Position numbers and translations under genes: made by a program | Source of the DNA: Bradyrhizobium sediminis | Lineage (GTDB): Bacteria > Pseudomonadota > Alphaproteobacteria > Rhizobiales > Xanthobacteraceae | Direction: 5' to 3' | NCBI RefSeq assembly: GCF_018736105.1 | Contig: NZ_CP076135.1 | Location: 1,052,001 to 1,116,000, forward strand | DNA: 64,000 nt | The notes under the pieces: model-generated | Databases searched by the model: none | What the model was told of the DNA's origin: nothing | The model's input: the letters and a program-made list of their open reading frames with translations, nothing else | Part shown: positions 1-8,122 of the stretch, piece by piece | Layout of the letters: every line of letters begins with the position of its first letter | How positions within the stretch are numbered: the first letter of the stretch is position 1

Positions 1-95
1 CCTATGGTCTGGAGTTTGACGCATCGCGCGCGTGCGACCGCATCCCTGGCGCCGACAACGTGGATATCGAGGCATGTCCACTGGTCCGGAGGTAG
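1..95 (+). CDS. possible C-terminal end of an upstream gene
   Basis: From base 3 an open frame reads about 30 codons to a TAG at 93-95, with mostly G or C at third positions. It contains the stretch RIPGADNVDIEACPLVRR. I do not recognise the family and only the tail is in the window, so this may be a chance open frame. Confidence 0.3.
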   Translation, partial: YGLEFDASRACDRIPGADNVDIEACPLVRR

Positions 96-130
96 CAGGC
101 TTCGCTTCAAAAACCATCGTGAATTGATCC

Positions 131-453
131 GCCGCATTAGTCGTTTGGCAGGGCTCAATTGTTCACCCGGAAGAATTGATCGGCGCGGCCCATGCCGCCT
201 GCTTCACGATGGCGCTGTCGCTGATACTCAGCAAAGCCAGGCTCACCGCCGAGCAGATGGAAACCAGGGGCGACGTCACGCTGGAAAAGCAGGGCGACGG
301 TTCGCCATCAACCCGGTGCATCTCACGCTGAATGCGAAAATCCCGGGCGCCGACAAGGCGACGTTCGAGGAGCTGGCAGGCAAGGCAAAGGCCGGTTGTC
401 CGGTCTCGAAGCTGCTCAACACCGAGATCACGCTGGACGCGCTCAGGAATGAC
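131..453 (+). pseudogene. osmC-like peroxiredoxin remnant, frameshifted and 5'-truncated
   Basis: Two reading frames join into one OsmC/Ohr-type protein. The frame through 161-300 gives PEELIGAAHAACFTMALS, which carries the first redox cysteine. The frame from about 304 gives NPVHLTLNAKIPGADKATF and then AKAGCPVSKLLNTEITLDA, with the second cysteine. The two line up if a single T is missing near 300-303. Known OsmC proteins have about 50 residues before the PEEL motif, including a WQG element and a catalytic arginine. Here only a VVWQGS-like scrap at about 143-157 remains, fused straight to HPEEL, so the 5' part looks deleted as well. Both cysteines survive, but no full-length frame does. A sequencing error could explain the single-base shift but not the missing N-terminus. 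The remnant sits tail to tail with pyk. Confidence 0.75.
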
Positions 454-460
454 GAGGCCT

Positions 461-1897
461 TCACATGTCCGCGTCGCCGTCCGGGCCGACGGAGGCGATG
501 CGCACCATGTTGGTGGTGCCGGGGGTGCCGAGCGGCACGCCGGCGACGATGATGACGCGCTGGCCGGCGCGGGCAAATCCATCACGGAACGCGATTGAGC
601 CGGCGCGGCTGACCATGTCGTCGAGATCCTTGGCGTCTTCGGCGACCACGCAATGCACGCCCCAGACCGCGGACAGCTTGCGCCCGGTGGCGAGGTTCGG
701 CGTGATCGCCACCACCGGCGGCTTCGGCCGCTCGCGCGCGACGCGCAATGCGGTCGAGCCCGAACTGGTCCAGCAGATGATCGCGGACAGATCGAGCGTT
801 TCGGCGATCTGCCGCGCGGCGTCGGCAATGGCGTCGCCGACAGTCGGCTCCGGCTCGGCGCGCTGCGCCGTCAGCACGCCGCGATAGGTCGGATCGCGTT
901 CGACCTCTTCGCCGATCCGGTTCATGGTCGAGACCGCTTCGACCGGAAACTTACCGGCCGCCGATTCCGCCGACAGCATGATGGCGTCGGCGCCATCATA
1001 GACCGCGGTGGCGACGTCGGAGACCTCGGCGCGGGTCGGCACCGGCGACTGGATCATCGATTCCAGCATCTGGGTTGCGATCACCACCGGCTTGCCGGCG
1101 CGCCGCGCCAGCCGCGTCATTTGTTTCTGCAGGCTGGGCACCCGCTCCAGCGGCAGTTCGACGCCGAGATCGCCGCGCGCCACCATCAGCGCGTCGGACA
1201 CTTCGATGATTTCGGGCAGCCGGTCAATCGCCTGCGGCTTTTCGATCTTGGCCATCACCGAAGCGCGGCCGCGGATCAGCTTCTTGGCCTCGATGACGTC
1301 CTCGGCGCGCTGCACGAACGACAGCGCCACCCAGTCGATGCCCGTCACCAAGGCTGCCTCGAGATCGGCGCGGTCTTTTGGCGTCATCGCCGAGACCGGC
1401 AGGTCGGTGTCGGGCAGGCTGACGCCCTTGCGATCCGACATCTTGCCGCCGATCACGACGCGGGTGACGGCGCGCTCGGGCGAGGTCTCTTCCACGATCA
1501 GGCGCACCTTGCCGTCGTCGAGCAACAGCGCGTGGCCCGGCCGCAGCGCCGCCAGTATTTCCGGATGCGGAAGCTGGACGCGGCTGTGGTCGCCCGGCGT
1601 CTTGTCGGAATCCAGCACGAAACTCTCGCCGTTCTTGAGCTGGATCGAGCCATCGGCGAACGAGCCGAGCCGGAGCTTCGGCCCCTGCAGGTCGACCAGG
1701 ATGCCGATCGGACGGCCGTAGCTCGATTCGACATTGCGGATGGTCTTGACCAGCTCGCGCATGGTGTCGTGCGAGGTATGGCTCATATTGATGCGGAAGA
1801 CGTCGGCGCCGGCCTCGAACAGGCGGCGGATCATCGCGCTGTCGGAAGATGCGGGGCCAAGCGTTGCCAGGATCTTGATGCGGCGCAGACGTCTCAT
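461..1897 (-). CDS. pyk: pyruvate kinase
   Basis: Pyruvate kinase makes pyruvate and ATP from phosphoenolpyruvate and ADP in the cytosol, the last step of glycolysis. The 478-residue frame is the usual length. It starts MRRLRRIKILATLGPASS and carries the RINMSH substrate-loop motif, LVDLQGPKLR, the MAKIEKPQAI active-site signature around residue 215 (catalytic Lys and metal-binding Glu), and VARGDLGVELP. The open frame extends upstream to 2290, but that part is a shadow of the DUF1036 gene. The ATG at 1897 gives the family N-terminus and overlaps the DUF1036 stop in an ATGA-type junction. The two genes are therefore probably co-transcribed and translationally coupled. Confidence 0.97.
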   Translation of the reverse strand: MRRLRRIKILATLGPASSDSAMIRRLFEAGADVFRINMSHTSHDTMRELVKTIRNVESSYGRPIGILVDLQGPKLRLGSFADGSIQLKNGESFVLDSDKTPGDHSRVQLPHPEILAALRPGHALLLDDGKVRLIVEETSPERAVTRVVIGGKMSDRKGVSLPDTDLPVSAMTPKDRADLEAALVTGIDWVALSFVQRAEDVIEAKKLIRGRASVMAKIEKPQAIDRLPEIIEVSDALMVARGDLGVELPLERVPSLQKQMTRLARRAGKPVVIATQMLESMIQSPVPTRAEVSDVATAVYDGADAIMLSAESAAGKFPVEAVSTMNRIGEEVERDPTYRGVLTAQRAEPEPTVGDAIADAARQIAETLDLSAIICWTSSGSTALRVARERPKPPVVAITPNLATGRKLSAVWGVHCVVAEDAKDLDDMVSRAGSIAFRDGFARAGQRVIIVAGVPLGTPGTTNMVRIASVGPDGDADM

Positions 1898-2490
1898 GGT
1901 TTGGTCCCGGGCGCTGGCTGCAGACCAGACGCGCCCGGAGCCGTCCCGCCCGGTGGATTGGACATGCCCGGAAGGTTTCCGGGGCCGCCCGGACCGACCG
2001 TTCCCGGAATTCCCGGTACCCGCTGCGCGGGCTGCTCGTTGGCTTCGGTGAGTTGTACGGTCCAGGCGCGTTGCTCCCCGGTGTCGACCTCGAAGAAGCC
2101 GGTGCGGTCGAAACCCCGCGCCAGGCAATTCTCGGTGCCCTTGATGGTGAATTCCTTGTCGCGCGAGCACATGAAAGCCTGCCCCGACCATTCGCCGCCG
2201 CGGTCGTAGTCGAGCGCGTAGATGTAATAGAACCGGGCGACCAGCGTCCCGCGCAGCAGGGTTTCGCAGCTCCGCGAGGATACGTTCCACCAGCCCTCGG
2301 TGGTCCAGCCCTCGGCGTCCTTGTAGCCGAGCGCGATGCCGACCCGGCTCGACGTATTGTTACAGAGCCGGAAGTCGGCTGCCGCCGGACCGCTCCACAG
2401 GCACATCGCCGCAAGCGCCAGCGCCGGGACCAGACCGGCGGTCATGCGAGCGGGAAGGGGATGGTGGCGGTGGGAATCTCTTGCGATCAT
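1894..2490 (-). CDS. DUF1036 family secreted protein
   Basis: A 198-residue exported protein. A signal peptide covers roughly residues 1-38 and ends in a hydrophobic Ala/Leu stretch and GPAAADF. The DUF1036 domain follows, with the conserved start FRLCNNTSSRVGIALGYKD and the W-rich motif TTEGWWNVSSRSCETL. The last 45 residues are a low-complexity Pro/Gly tail, probably disordered. DUF1036 proteins are known as small Cys- and Trp-rich envelope proteins with no established function. The gene overlaps the pyk start by four bases, an arrangement I recall as common in Rhizobiales. A second ATG at codon 16 could be the real start, since the signal peptide would remain intact. Confidence 0.88.
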   Translation of the reverse strand: MIARDSHRHHPLPARMTAGLVPALALAAMCLWSGPAAADFRLCNNTSSRVGIALGYKDAEGWTTEGWWNVSSRSCETLLRGTLVARFYYIYALDYDRGGEWSGQAFMCSRDKEFTIKGTENCLARGFDRTGFFEVDTGEQRAWTVQLTEANEQPAQRVPGIPGTVGPGGPGNLPGMSNPPGGTAPGASGLQPAPGTKP

Positions 2491-2695
2491 TTAGTGAAGC
2501 TATATCAATTCCTTGAGGATTTCGCGAACGCCAGCGGCGGCTCTCGGCGGCGGAAAACGCCGCTTTCGGGCAACGGGCAGCCGAATTCCGCCCATGAATT
2601 CCCTCTTAACGCTGCGATATGGCAAAATCTGTGACAACTCCCACCTAATATCAATATCCTCCGGGTCATTCCCGGAAAACGACGGCGAGGCGGCC

Positions 2696-3004
2696 ATGGC
2701 GATTGATGACAAGACCAGAACGGAACTCGAAGCGGCGGCCTTCCGGCGGCTGGTCGCGCATCTGCGCTCCCGCACCGACGTCCAGAACATCGACCTGATG
2801 AATCTGGCCGGCTTCTGCCGCAACTGCCTGTCCAACTGGCTCAAGGAAGAGGCCGACGCCAAGGGAGCGGAGATGACCCGGGACGAGAGCCGCGAGGCCG
2901 TCTACGGCATGCCCTACGAGACCTGGAAGTCGACCTATCAGGGCAAGGCCACGCCCGAGCAGCTCGAGGCGATGAAGAAAGCCCATGGCGGGCACGGGCA
3001 CTAA
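2696..3004 (+). CDS. DUF1244 family protein
   Basis: A 102-residue soluble protein of the DUF1244 family. The diagnostic motif is LMNLAGFCRNCLSNWL, with a Cys-x-x-Cys pair, followed by VYGMPYETWKSTYQ. A His/Gly-rich end (HGGHGH) could bind metal. I chose the ATG at 2696 because the family homology begins at once (MAIDDKTRTELEAAAF). The frame is open further upstream, but that part has no family features. The gene is divergent from DUF1036-pyk across about 205 bases. Function is unknown. Confidence 0.9.
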   Translation: MAIDDKTRTELEAAAFRRLVAHLRSRTDVQNIDLMNLAGFCRNCLSNWLKEEADAKGAEMTRDESREAVYGMPYETWKSTYQGKATPEQLEAMKKAHGGHGH

Positions 3005-3042
3005 GCTTTCCTCAGGTTCTTCTTCTCATCCATTCGATTTTC

Positions 3043-3133
3043 CGTCATGGCCGGGCCTTGTCCCGGCCATCCACGTCTTTCTTGCGGCTCGCCTGCCAAG
3101 ACGTGGATGCCCGGCACAAGGCCGGGCATGACG
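3043..3133 (+). repeat. dispersed palindromic repeat, CATGGCCGGG/CCCGGCATGAC type
   Basis: A long imperfect inverted repeat. The left arm starts CGTCATGGCCGGGCC and the right arm ends GGCCGGGCATGACG. Internal arms CCACGTCTT and AAGACGTGG pair inside. Each half also folds alone. A relative lies at 44520-44610. I recall this kind of element as abundant between genes in Bradyrhizobium genomes. Short open frames across it are not genes. Confidence 0.8.
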
Positions 3134-3301
3134 ATGAGAGAGAACGGGAATCTTTCTCCTGTGGGCGCGCTGTGGATGAGCGCGATGGTGCCTTGACGCA
3201 AGGCGCGCCACTCTTGAGGGTCATTTTCGGGATGCGGTGCGTGGATCAGCGTGCGGCGCTTCTCCCCACACCTCAACCATCAGTTCATTCAGGAGTACCC
3301 G

Positions 3302-3574
3302 ATGGCCACTACTGCCGCTGCCGTCAAGGAAGAACCCGCGACCAAATTCGCGAAAGACCAGCTCAAGGCCATCATCGAGCGCATCGAGCGGCTGGAAGAG
3401 GAAAAGAAGACCATCTCGGACGACATCCGCGACGTCTATGCGGAAGCCAAGGGCAACGGCTTCGACGTCAAGGCGCTGCGCACCATCGTTCGCTTGCGCA
3501 AGCAGGACGCCAACGAGCGCGCCGAACAGGAAACCATCCTGGAAACCTACATGCAGGCGCTGGGGATGCTGTGA
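3302..3574 (+). CDS. gapR: GapR-like nucleoid protein (DUF2312/UPF0335)
   Basis: A 90-residue DUF2312 protein. This family includes Caulobacter GapR, a DNA-binding coiled-coil protein that tracks overtwisted DNA and supports topoisomerase function. The core is [20 protein letters not shown], then [20 protein letters not shown] and [13 protein letters not shown]. This is a highly charged helical region that ends [11 protein letters not shown], as in the family. I chose the ATG at 3302, preceded by AGGAG at 3291-3295. The reading frame extends upstream to 3251, but that leader is unrelated. Single-gene unit flanked by dispersed repeats on both sides. Confidence 0.93.
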   Translation: MATTAAAVKEEPATKFAKDQLKAIIERIERLEEEKKTISDDIRDVYAEAKGNGFDVKALRTIVRLRKQDANERAEQETILETYMQALGML

Positions 3575-3606
3575 GGCGTTAGCCCCTTCCGAGCAAACTC
3601 AGCTCT

Positions 3607-3725
3607 CGTCGCCCCTGCGAAAGCAGGGGCCCAAAATCCGCGGCCTTTCCAATGGCAGCAGGTGTCTGACACCGTACGCCAACGACAGGACACGGCGTAT
3701 GGGTCCTCGCGTTCGCGAGGACGAC
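3607..3725 (+). repeat. dispersed palindromic repeat, CGTCGCCCCTGCGAAAGCAGGGG type
   Basis: The left arm holds a hairpin (CCCCTGC-GAAA-GCAGGGG) after CGTCG. The right arm has GGGTCCTCGCGTTCGCGAGGACGAC, a second hairpin. The two ends together form a larger imperfect inverted repeat. A different family from the element at 3043-3133. It fills the gap between gapR and the convergent DUF882 gene, so it may end transcription from both sides. Confidence 0.75.
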
Positions 3726-3773
3726 ACCGAATATGTGGAAAGAGTTACGCCTGCGACCGCGTTCGACGAGCGC

Positions 3774-5372
3774 TCAGCGCAGCGAAGCGGTCCGCATCAC
3801 GAACGACTGGGTCGCGAGCTTCGCGGTGACCGATCCGGTAAACCGGTCGGTGACCAGGCCCAGCTGCGGATCGTCCGAGAAGCTCATGGCGACGATCGCC
3901 TGCGGCTTGACGAAATAAGCGCGCATGATCGTCATGTCGGCGTCGCCCAGCACGGTCGCGGACATCGACGTGCTCGCGCTCGGCGCCAGGATCATGGCGC
4001 GCATCCAGATGTCGTTGCCCTTGAAAGCCGCGATCCGCGTCGAGGTCGCGATCAGGCCGGGCTGCCCCTGCGCTCCCTTGACCGCCACCGTATCGATCGT
4101 CGTCGCGGCCGCCGGATTGCGGGGGGCCGGGCGGGCGCTGCGGGGGATCGGCGCGCTGGCTGCCACGATATTGGTACGGTCGACCGGCGAGGAAGCCGCC
4201 GGCGCATAGGCCAGCGCCTTCTTGAAGGCTTCGGAAACGCTGGCGGTCGATTGCGGGTCGGCGGAATTGACGGCCTTGCGGGCGTTGATGGCGGCGACCT
4301 GCTCGGGCGTGGCCTGCTTCGGCGCTGCATCCCAGAAGCCGCGGGCGTTGATGATGTCGGCGGGCGTCTGCGGCTTCGGTTCGGTCGTCTTCTCAGCCGA
4401 AGCGGTCTGCTTCGGTTTCGACGGCTGGACGATCTGGGCGTCGGCCGAGGCGAGCTGCAGCGTCGATGCGGCGGGCTTGGCGCGCGGCACCGGCACGGGG
4501 TCGGCGGCTTTGGCAGGAGCGGCTGACGCCACTACGCTGGCCGGAGCGGCCTTCTCGCGGGCGGCGGGAGCGCTGGCGCCCTCGTCATCCTCGTCGTTCG
4601 ACTTGCTCTTGAACAGGGCGGCGAACAGCCCGGGCTTGCTCTTGCTCGAGACGTCATCGCCATTGCCACGCTTCTCGACGTCGGCGAGTGCGAGCTCATA
4701 TCCCTTGAGCGGCTTGCCGTCCGAAGGAACATGCACGGTGCGGCCGTTCGGGAAGACGCGGGCCAGCTGGTCGTGGTTCATGCGCGGCCAGTGACGGATG
4801 CTGCCGGTGTCGAGATGGACGAAGGGCGATCCCGAGGTGGGATAGAAGCCGACGCCGCCGCGTTGCAGGCGAAGGCCGGCGTAGCGAATCTGCTCGAGCG
4901 GCACTTCCGGGATGTAGAAATCGATCGCGTGGCCGAGCATGTGCTGGCTGAAGCGCGCCACCCCTGAGGAGCGGCGGCGGAGCATCGCGTTGGTGGCGGG
5001 GGAGCGGTAGGATGAGATGATGTTGATGGGCTTCTTGCCGTCGACGTCGCGGTTGACTTCCCAGAGGATGTCGAACAGGCGACGATCCATCGTGGTGTGG
5101 TCCTGGCTGCGCCAGTCGCGGAGGAAGTGATTGAGTTTTTTCAGCGCTTCTTCGTCGTAGCGCCCGTCGCGCTTGAAGGTGACGGTCAGGTCTTCATCGG
5201 AATGGGTGTGGTGGAACGAGAGGGTGCGGGTTTCGTTGAGCGCGGTCGCGTCCTGCACCGCCCCGGCTCCCGCCAGGAGCAAAAGGGATGTCAGCCCGGC
5301 ATGACACCCGGCCTTCGGAAACGACAGCGAATTGAATTGGCGTGCGAAACCAGACAGCACGAATGAGCCCAC
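3774..5372 (-). CDS. DUF882/YcbK-like exported M15-type peptidase with long tail
   Basis: A 532-residue exported protein. A hydrophobic segment at about residues 25-42 should act as signal or anchor. The DUF882 domain (about 48-205) carries SQHMLGHAIDF (H144, D151) and FVHLDTG (H186), the zinc-ligand pattern of M15/DUF882 enzymes that cut or trim peptidoglycan cross-links. From about residue 215 the chain is a 300-residue Ala/Pro/Lys-rich, low-complexity region typical of Bradyrhizobium envelope proteins. It ends in a more ordered stretch with several Ala-Ser-Met segments. The next gene on the same strand is an L,D-transpeptidase, so the pair fits cell-wall remodelling. A CtrA-like box lies about 55-70 bases upstream of the start. 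Substrate is inferred, not shown. Confidence 0.88.
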   Translation of the reverse strand: MGSFVLSGFARQFNSLSFPKAGCHAGLTSLLLLAGAGAVQDATALNETRTLSFHHTHSDEDLTVTFKRDGRYDEEALKKLNHFLRDWRSQDHTTMDRRLFDILWEVNRDVDGKKPINIISSYRSPATNAMLRRRSSGVARFSQHMLGHAIDFYIPEVPLEQIRYAGLRLQRGGVGFYPTSGSPFVHLDTGSIRHWPRMNHDQLARVFPNGRTVHVPSDGKPLKGYELALADVEKRGNGDDVSSKSKPGLFAALFKSKSNDEDDEGASAPAAREKAAPASVVASAAPAKAADPVPVPRAKPAASTLQLASADAQIVQPSKPKQTASAEKTTEPKPQTPADIINARGFWDAAPKQATPEQVAAINARKAVNSADPQSTASVSEAFKKALAYAPAASSPVDRTNIVAASAPIPRSARPAPRNPAAATTIDTVAVKGAQGQPGLIATSTRIAAFKGNDIWMRAMILAPSASTSMSATVLGDADMTIMRAYFVKPQAIVAMSFSDDPQLGLVTDRFTGSVTAKLATQSFVMRTASLR

Positions 5373-5426
5373 CCAGAGGACGACCGATCGAGGAACTCTT
5401 CCGCTACCCCGTGTGGCGGAAGAGGG

Positions 5427-5442
5427 TTAACGCAGTCTTAAC
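5427..5442 (-). promoter_or_regulatory. CtrA-type box TTAA-N7-TTAA
   Basis: TTAA at 5427-5430, seven bases, TTAA at 5438-5441 and a following C. This matches the alphaproteobacterial CtrA site TTAA-N7-TTAAC. It lies 55-70 bases upstream of the DUF882 peptidase start, a plausible promoter position. Binding is inferred. Confidence 0.6.
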
Positions 5443-5557
5443 GCTGGGTGGGTTATTTGAGATTTTAGTCCCACCCCCCAAGTCGGCTTAACCTAACCCG
5501 TCGAGTGTGGCGAAAAAGTGCCCACAGGTTAAATCCAGGTGGAGAATGGTTAACGTA

Positions 5558-5586
5558 AACGATCTCTCCCGTCAGGAGAGATCGTT
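5558..5586. terminator. perfect 12-bp hairpin downstream of the L,D-transpeptidase
   Basis: AACGATCTCTCC, a five-base loop CGTCA, then GGAGAGATCGTT, with every pair matched. It lies 45 bases past the stop of the minus-strand L,D-transpeptidase and about 185 bases upstream of the DUF882 gene. No uninterrupted T run follows on the minus strand, so it could be a processing or stability hairpin rather than an intrinsic terminator. Confidence 0.55.
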
Positions 5587-5630
5587 GATTTCGTTTAAGA
5601 ATTTACAAAAATCGCAAAAGACCGAAGCGA

Positions 5631-7718
5631 TCAGCGGGTGATCACCCGGCGCTGTTGCGGACGGCCGACCGGGGCCGGCGGCGTGGACGGTCCGCCGAAC
5701 AGCCGCTCGAAGAACGACGGTCCTGACGAGCTGCCGAAGTCGTTGTTGAAGGCGACGTTGGACGGCAGTGCCGATCCGCTGGGCCGGGCATAGCTCGGAT
5801 TGGCATGCGCGACGACGTTCTCCAGATCCCTGTTCCTGGAGTTCTTGAGCAGGGCCAGCATCTGCGCGTCGCGGCCATAGAGGTCCTTGCGCAATTGCAG
5901 CTTGCCGGCGTCGTCCACGAACGCGGTCTGGTAGGTGATGTTGACCGGCAGCGGGGTCGGGAATTTCAGGTCGATCTCGCTGCGGCCGTACATGCTGCGG
6001 ATCTTTTCCGGCGTGTATTTGTCGTTCGGCATCACGATGTTGAGCAGGGTCGCGGCGTACTGATCCGGATTCTGCACCCGCATGCAGCCATGGCTGAAGG
6101 CGCGCTCTTCCTTGGCGAACAGATGCTTGTCCGGCGTGTCGTGCTGATAGACCAGGAACTTGTTCGGGAAGTTGAAACGGATGCGGCCGAGCGCATTGGC
6201 TTCGCCGGGCGGCTGCGAAATGTGGATGCTGCCGTCACGGGCGCGCTCGAGCCGCAGGCCCATGCGTTGCAGCACGGTCGGATCCTGCTGCAGCGCCGGC
6301 AAGTATTCGTTGTAGATGATCGATGGCGGCACGTTCCAGGTCGGGTTGACCGTGATGAACTTCATCGTCTCGGTCAGCATCGGGGTGGCGTGCGATCCCG
6401 GCTTGCCGGTCACCACGCGGGTGGTCCAGACCGGCGCGCCGCCCTGCATCACCTTGAGCGTGAAGTCGGGGATGTTGAGAATGACATAGGCGTTGTTCAG
6501 CGAAGCGACGCCGAGCTGGCGCGGCAGCCAGCGCCAGCGCTCCATGTTGACGATCACGGTATCGATCTGTCGGTCGCGCTTCGGGCTGTTGATCGCCTTG
6601 ACGGTCTTGTCGTCGAGTACGCCGGTGGCCTTGAGGTCGGCGCCTGCCTGGAACTTGCGCACGGCTTCGGCGACCTTGGCGTCGTAATGGGTGTCGTCGG
6701 GGTTTTCGGTGATGCCGAGCTTGGCGCGCAGTTGCGGCACCCGCGGATCTTCCGGCGTGACTGCTGGCTGCTTCTTGGTGGCTGCCTTGAACGCCAGCGG
6801 CGCGCCTTCGGCGATCTGCATCACCGGTCCGTCGCCCTGGCCGCGCAATTCGGCGAGCTTGGCCTTCAATTCCTTGTAGAGCTTGTGCGGCGGGTTGTAG
6901 CCCGCGAGCGCTGCCGATGCGTCCTTGGCTGCTGTGACATTCGCCAGCACTTCGGCGGGGTCGGTCGGATGCTCGGGATAGAGGATGTCGCCCGAGACCT
7001 GCGACCAGTGCATCCGGCCGCTCTGCGCCTGGCGCGCGTAGTCCAGCATGCTGGCGGTCAGCTTCAACTCGGCTTCGGCAAGCGCGTCCGGCGTGGCCGC
7101 GGCGGCGAAATCCGGCACCGGATAATCGGCGGCGTTCAGGCCCTCGGCGGCAGCATCCTTGAGCCGCGCAATGACGCCCTTGCCACCGGCGGTCAGGGCA
7201 CCGGCTTGCGTCCAGACCGGTGCGTATTCGCGCGCGGTGTAGAACTTCTCGACAGCGGCACGTTCGGCCTTGCGGTCGAAATAGCGCAGCGATTTCGCGC
7301 CCAGCATGTCGCGCAATTTGTCGGCGACCGGCTGGTCCGCGGGCGGAACGTTGCTTGCGGCCTTGACGGGCTCGGCGGCCGGCACTGCGGCGGCCGCAGC
7401 CGGCGGCGTCGCGGCGGGAGCGGTCGCGGTATCCGACGGTTTCGGTTCGGCGGTCTTCTCGGTGGTCGTCTTGGGCTCGGTGGCCTTGGCCGCATCGGGC
7501 ACCGAGGCGGTGGAGTCCAGCTTGAAATCGGCGGCGGTCGGGGGTGGTACGTTGGCGGGTTCGGGACGCGGGATCGCCGCATCGATCGCGAGTTCCGCGG
7601 CGCTGCTGCGGGGACCGCCCTGAGCCAGTGCCGAGGTCGCGGATACCGTGAGGAAGGTCGCCGCGACAGCCATCAGCACGCGGTCATATCCAGCACGGTT
7701 CTTCGAACAGTCACGCAT
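5631..7718 (-). CDS. L,D-transpeptidase, YcbB/LdtD-like (YkuD domain)
   Basis: A periplasmic enzyme that forms 3-3 cross-links in peptidoglycan or attaches proteins to it. The 695-residue protein has a signal peptide (LMAVAATFLTVSATSALAQG) and an Ala/Pro/Glu/Thr-rich linker to about residue 130. An N-terminal YcbB-type helical region follows, then a peptidoglycan-binding repeat (VPQLRAKLGITENPDD to DDKTVKAINSP). The YkuD domain has catalytic SHGCMRVQNPD, with Cys near residue 545. This order is typical of the long YcbB branch. I prefer the ATG at 7718 because AAGGGGTG sits about six bases before it. An ATG at 7751 would add eleven residues. Length and active site look intact. Confidence 0.93.
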   Translation of the reverse strand: MRDCSKNRAGYDRVLMAVAATFLTVSATSALAQGGPRSSAAELAIDAAIPRPEPANVPPPTAADFKLDSTASVPDAAKATEPKTTTEKTAEPKPSDTATAPAATPPAAAAAVPAAEPVKAASNVPPADQPVADKLRDMLGAKSLRYFDRKAERAAVEKFYTAREYAPVWTQAGALTAGGKGVIARLKDAAAEGLNAADYPVPDFAAAATPDALAEAELKLTASMLDYARQAQSGRMHWSQVSGDILYPEHPTDPAEVLANVTAAKDASAALAGYNPPHKLYKELKAKLAELRGQGDGPVMQIAEGAPLAFKAATKKQPAVTPEDPRVPQLRAKLGITENPDDTHYDAKVAEAVRKFQAGADLKATGVLDDKTVKAINSPKRDRQIDTVIVNMERWRWLPRQLGVASLNNAYVILNIPDFTLKVMQGGAPVWTTRVVTGKPGSHATPMLTETMKFITVNPTWNVPPSIIYNEYLPALQQDPTVLQRMGLRLERARDGSIHISQPPGEANALGRIRFNFPNKFLVYQHDTPDKHLFAKEERAFSHGCMRVQNPDQYAATLLNIVMPNDKYTPEKIRSMYGRSEIDLKFPTPLPVNITYQTAFVDDAGKLQLRKDLYGRDAQMLALLKNSRNRDLENVVAHANPSYARPSGSALPSNVAFNNDFGSSSGPSFFERLFGGPSTPPAPVGRPQQRRVITR

Positions 7719-7751
7719 CGTCACACCCCTTGGGCGAAACCGCCCCGGCAT

Positions 7752-8122
7752 GGAGCAGTTCTGATATCGTCCGTACAGCTTTCGCTAAAGCGCCGGCCTT
7801 GTTGGTTCGGAAGCAACATTCAGTGACGTGATCAGTTCGCTCCTGAACGTGTTCCAGGTCTCTCCAGTTGCTACGCCTGCACGCTACGATTCATACGCAG
7901 ACGATACATGCGCCCCGTTGATGCAGCCAGCGCCACCCGGGGCAAGTCACGACAAACTGACTTCAAAGAACCCCCTTTGCAACGGATTGCGCCCTTTTGC
8001 CACGGTCTTTTCCCTTTGTCTGTCACCGTCAGGCAACGGTTCAAAGGTTCTGGAATAGCCGATGTTCCTGAATGTTCTTGGGCTGTTTCGCGGACACCTG
8101 ATCGCCACAATCGGACCTGCGT
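7752..8122. other. gene-poor interval
   Basis: About 370 bases between the L,D-transpeptidase start and the convergent end of the NtrC-type gene. Short open frames here have no family features and no good ribosome-binding site. I see no repeat family, hairpin with T run or RNA gene. It presumably holds the promoter of the L,D-transpeptidase gene. Confidence 0.5.

Noticed and set aside
653..2209. A 518-codon plus-strand open frame
   Set aside because: Shadow of pyruvate kinase and DUF1036.
3001..3276. Short open frames across the palindromic repeat
   Set aside because: The translation follows the repeat arms (CAGHPRL-type peptide). No ribosome-binding site or domain.
5805..7826. A 673-codon plus-strand open frame
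   Set aside because: Shadow of the L,D-transpeptidase, which has clear domains on the minus strand.
8040..8084. Several GTTC half-sites that might form a LexA box
   Set aside because: Spacings are N4 and N6, not the N7 of alphaproteobacterial LexA sites.
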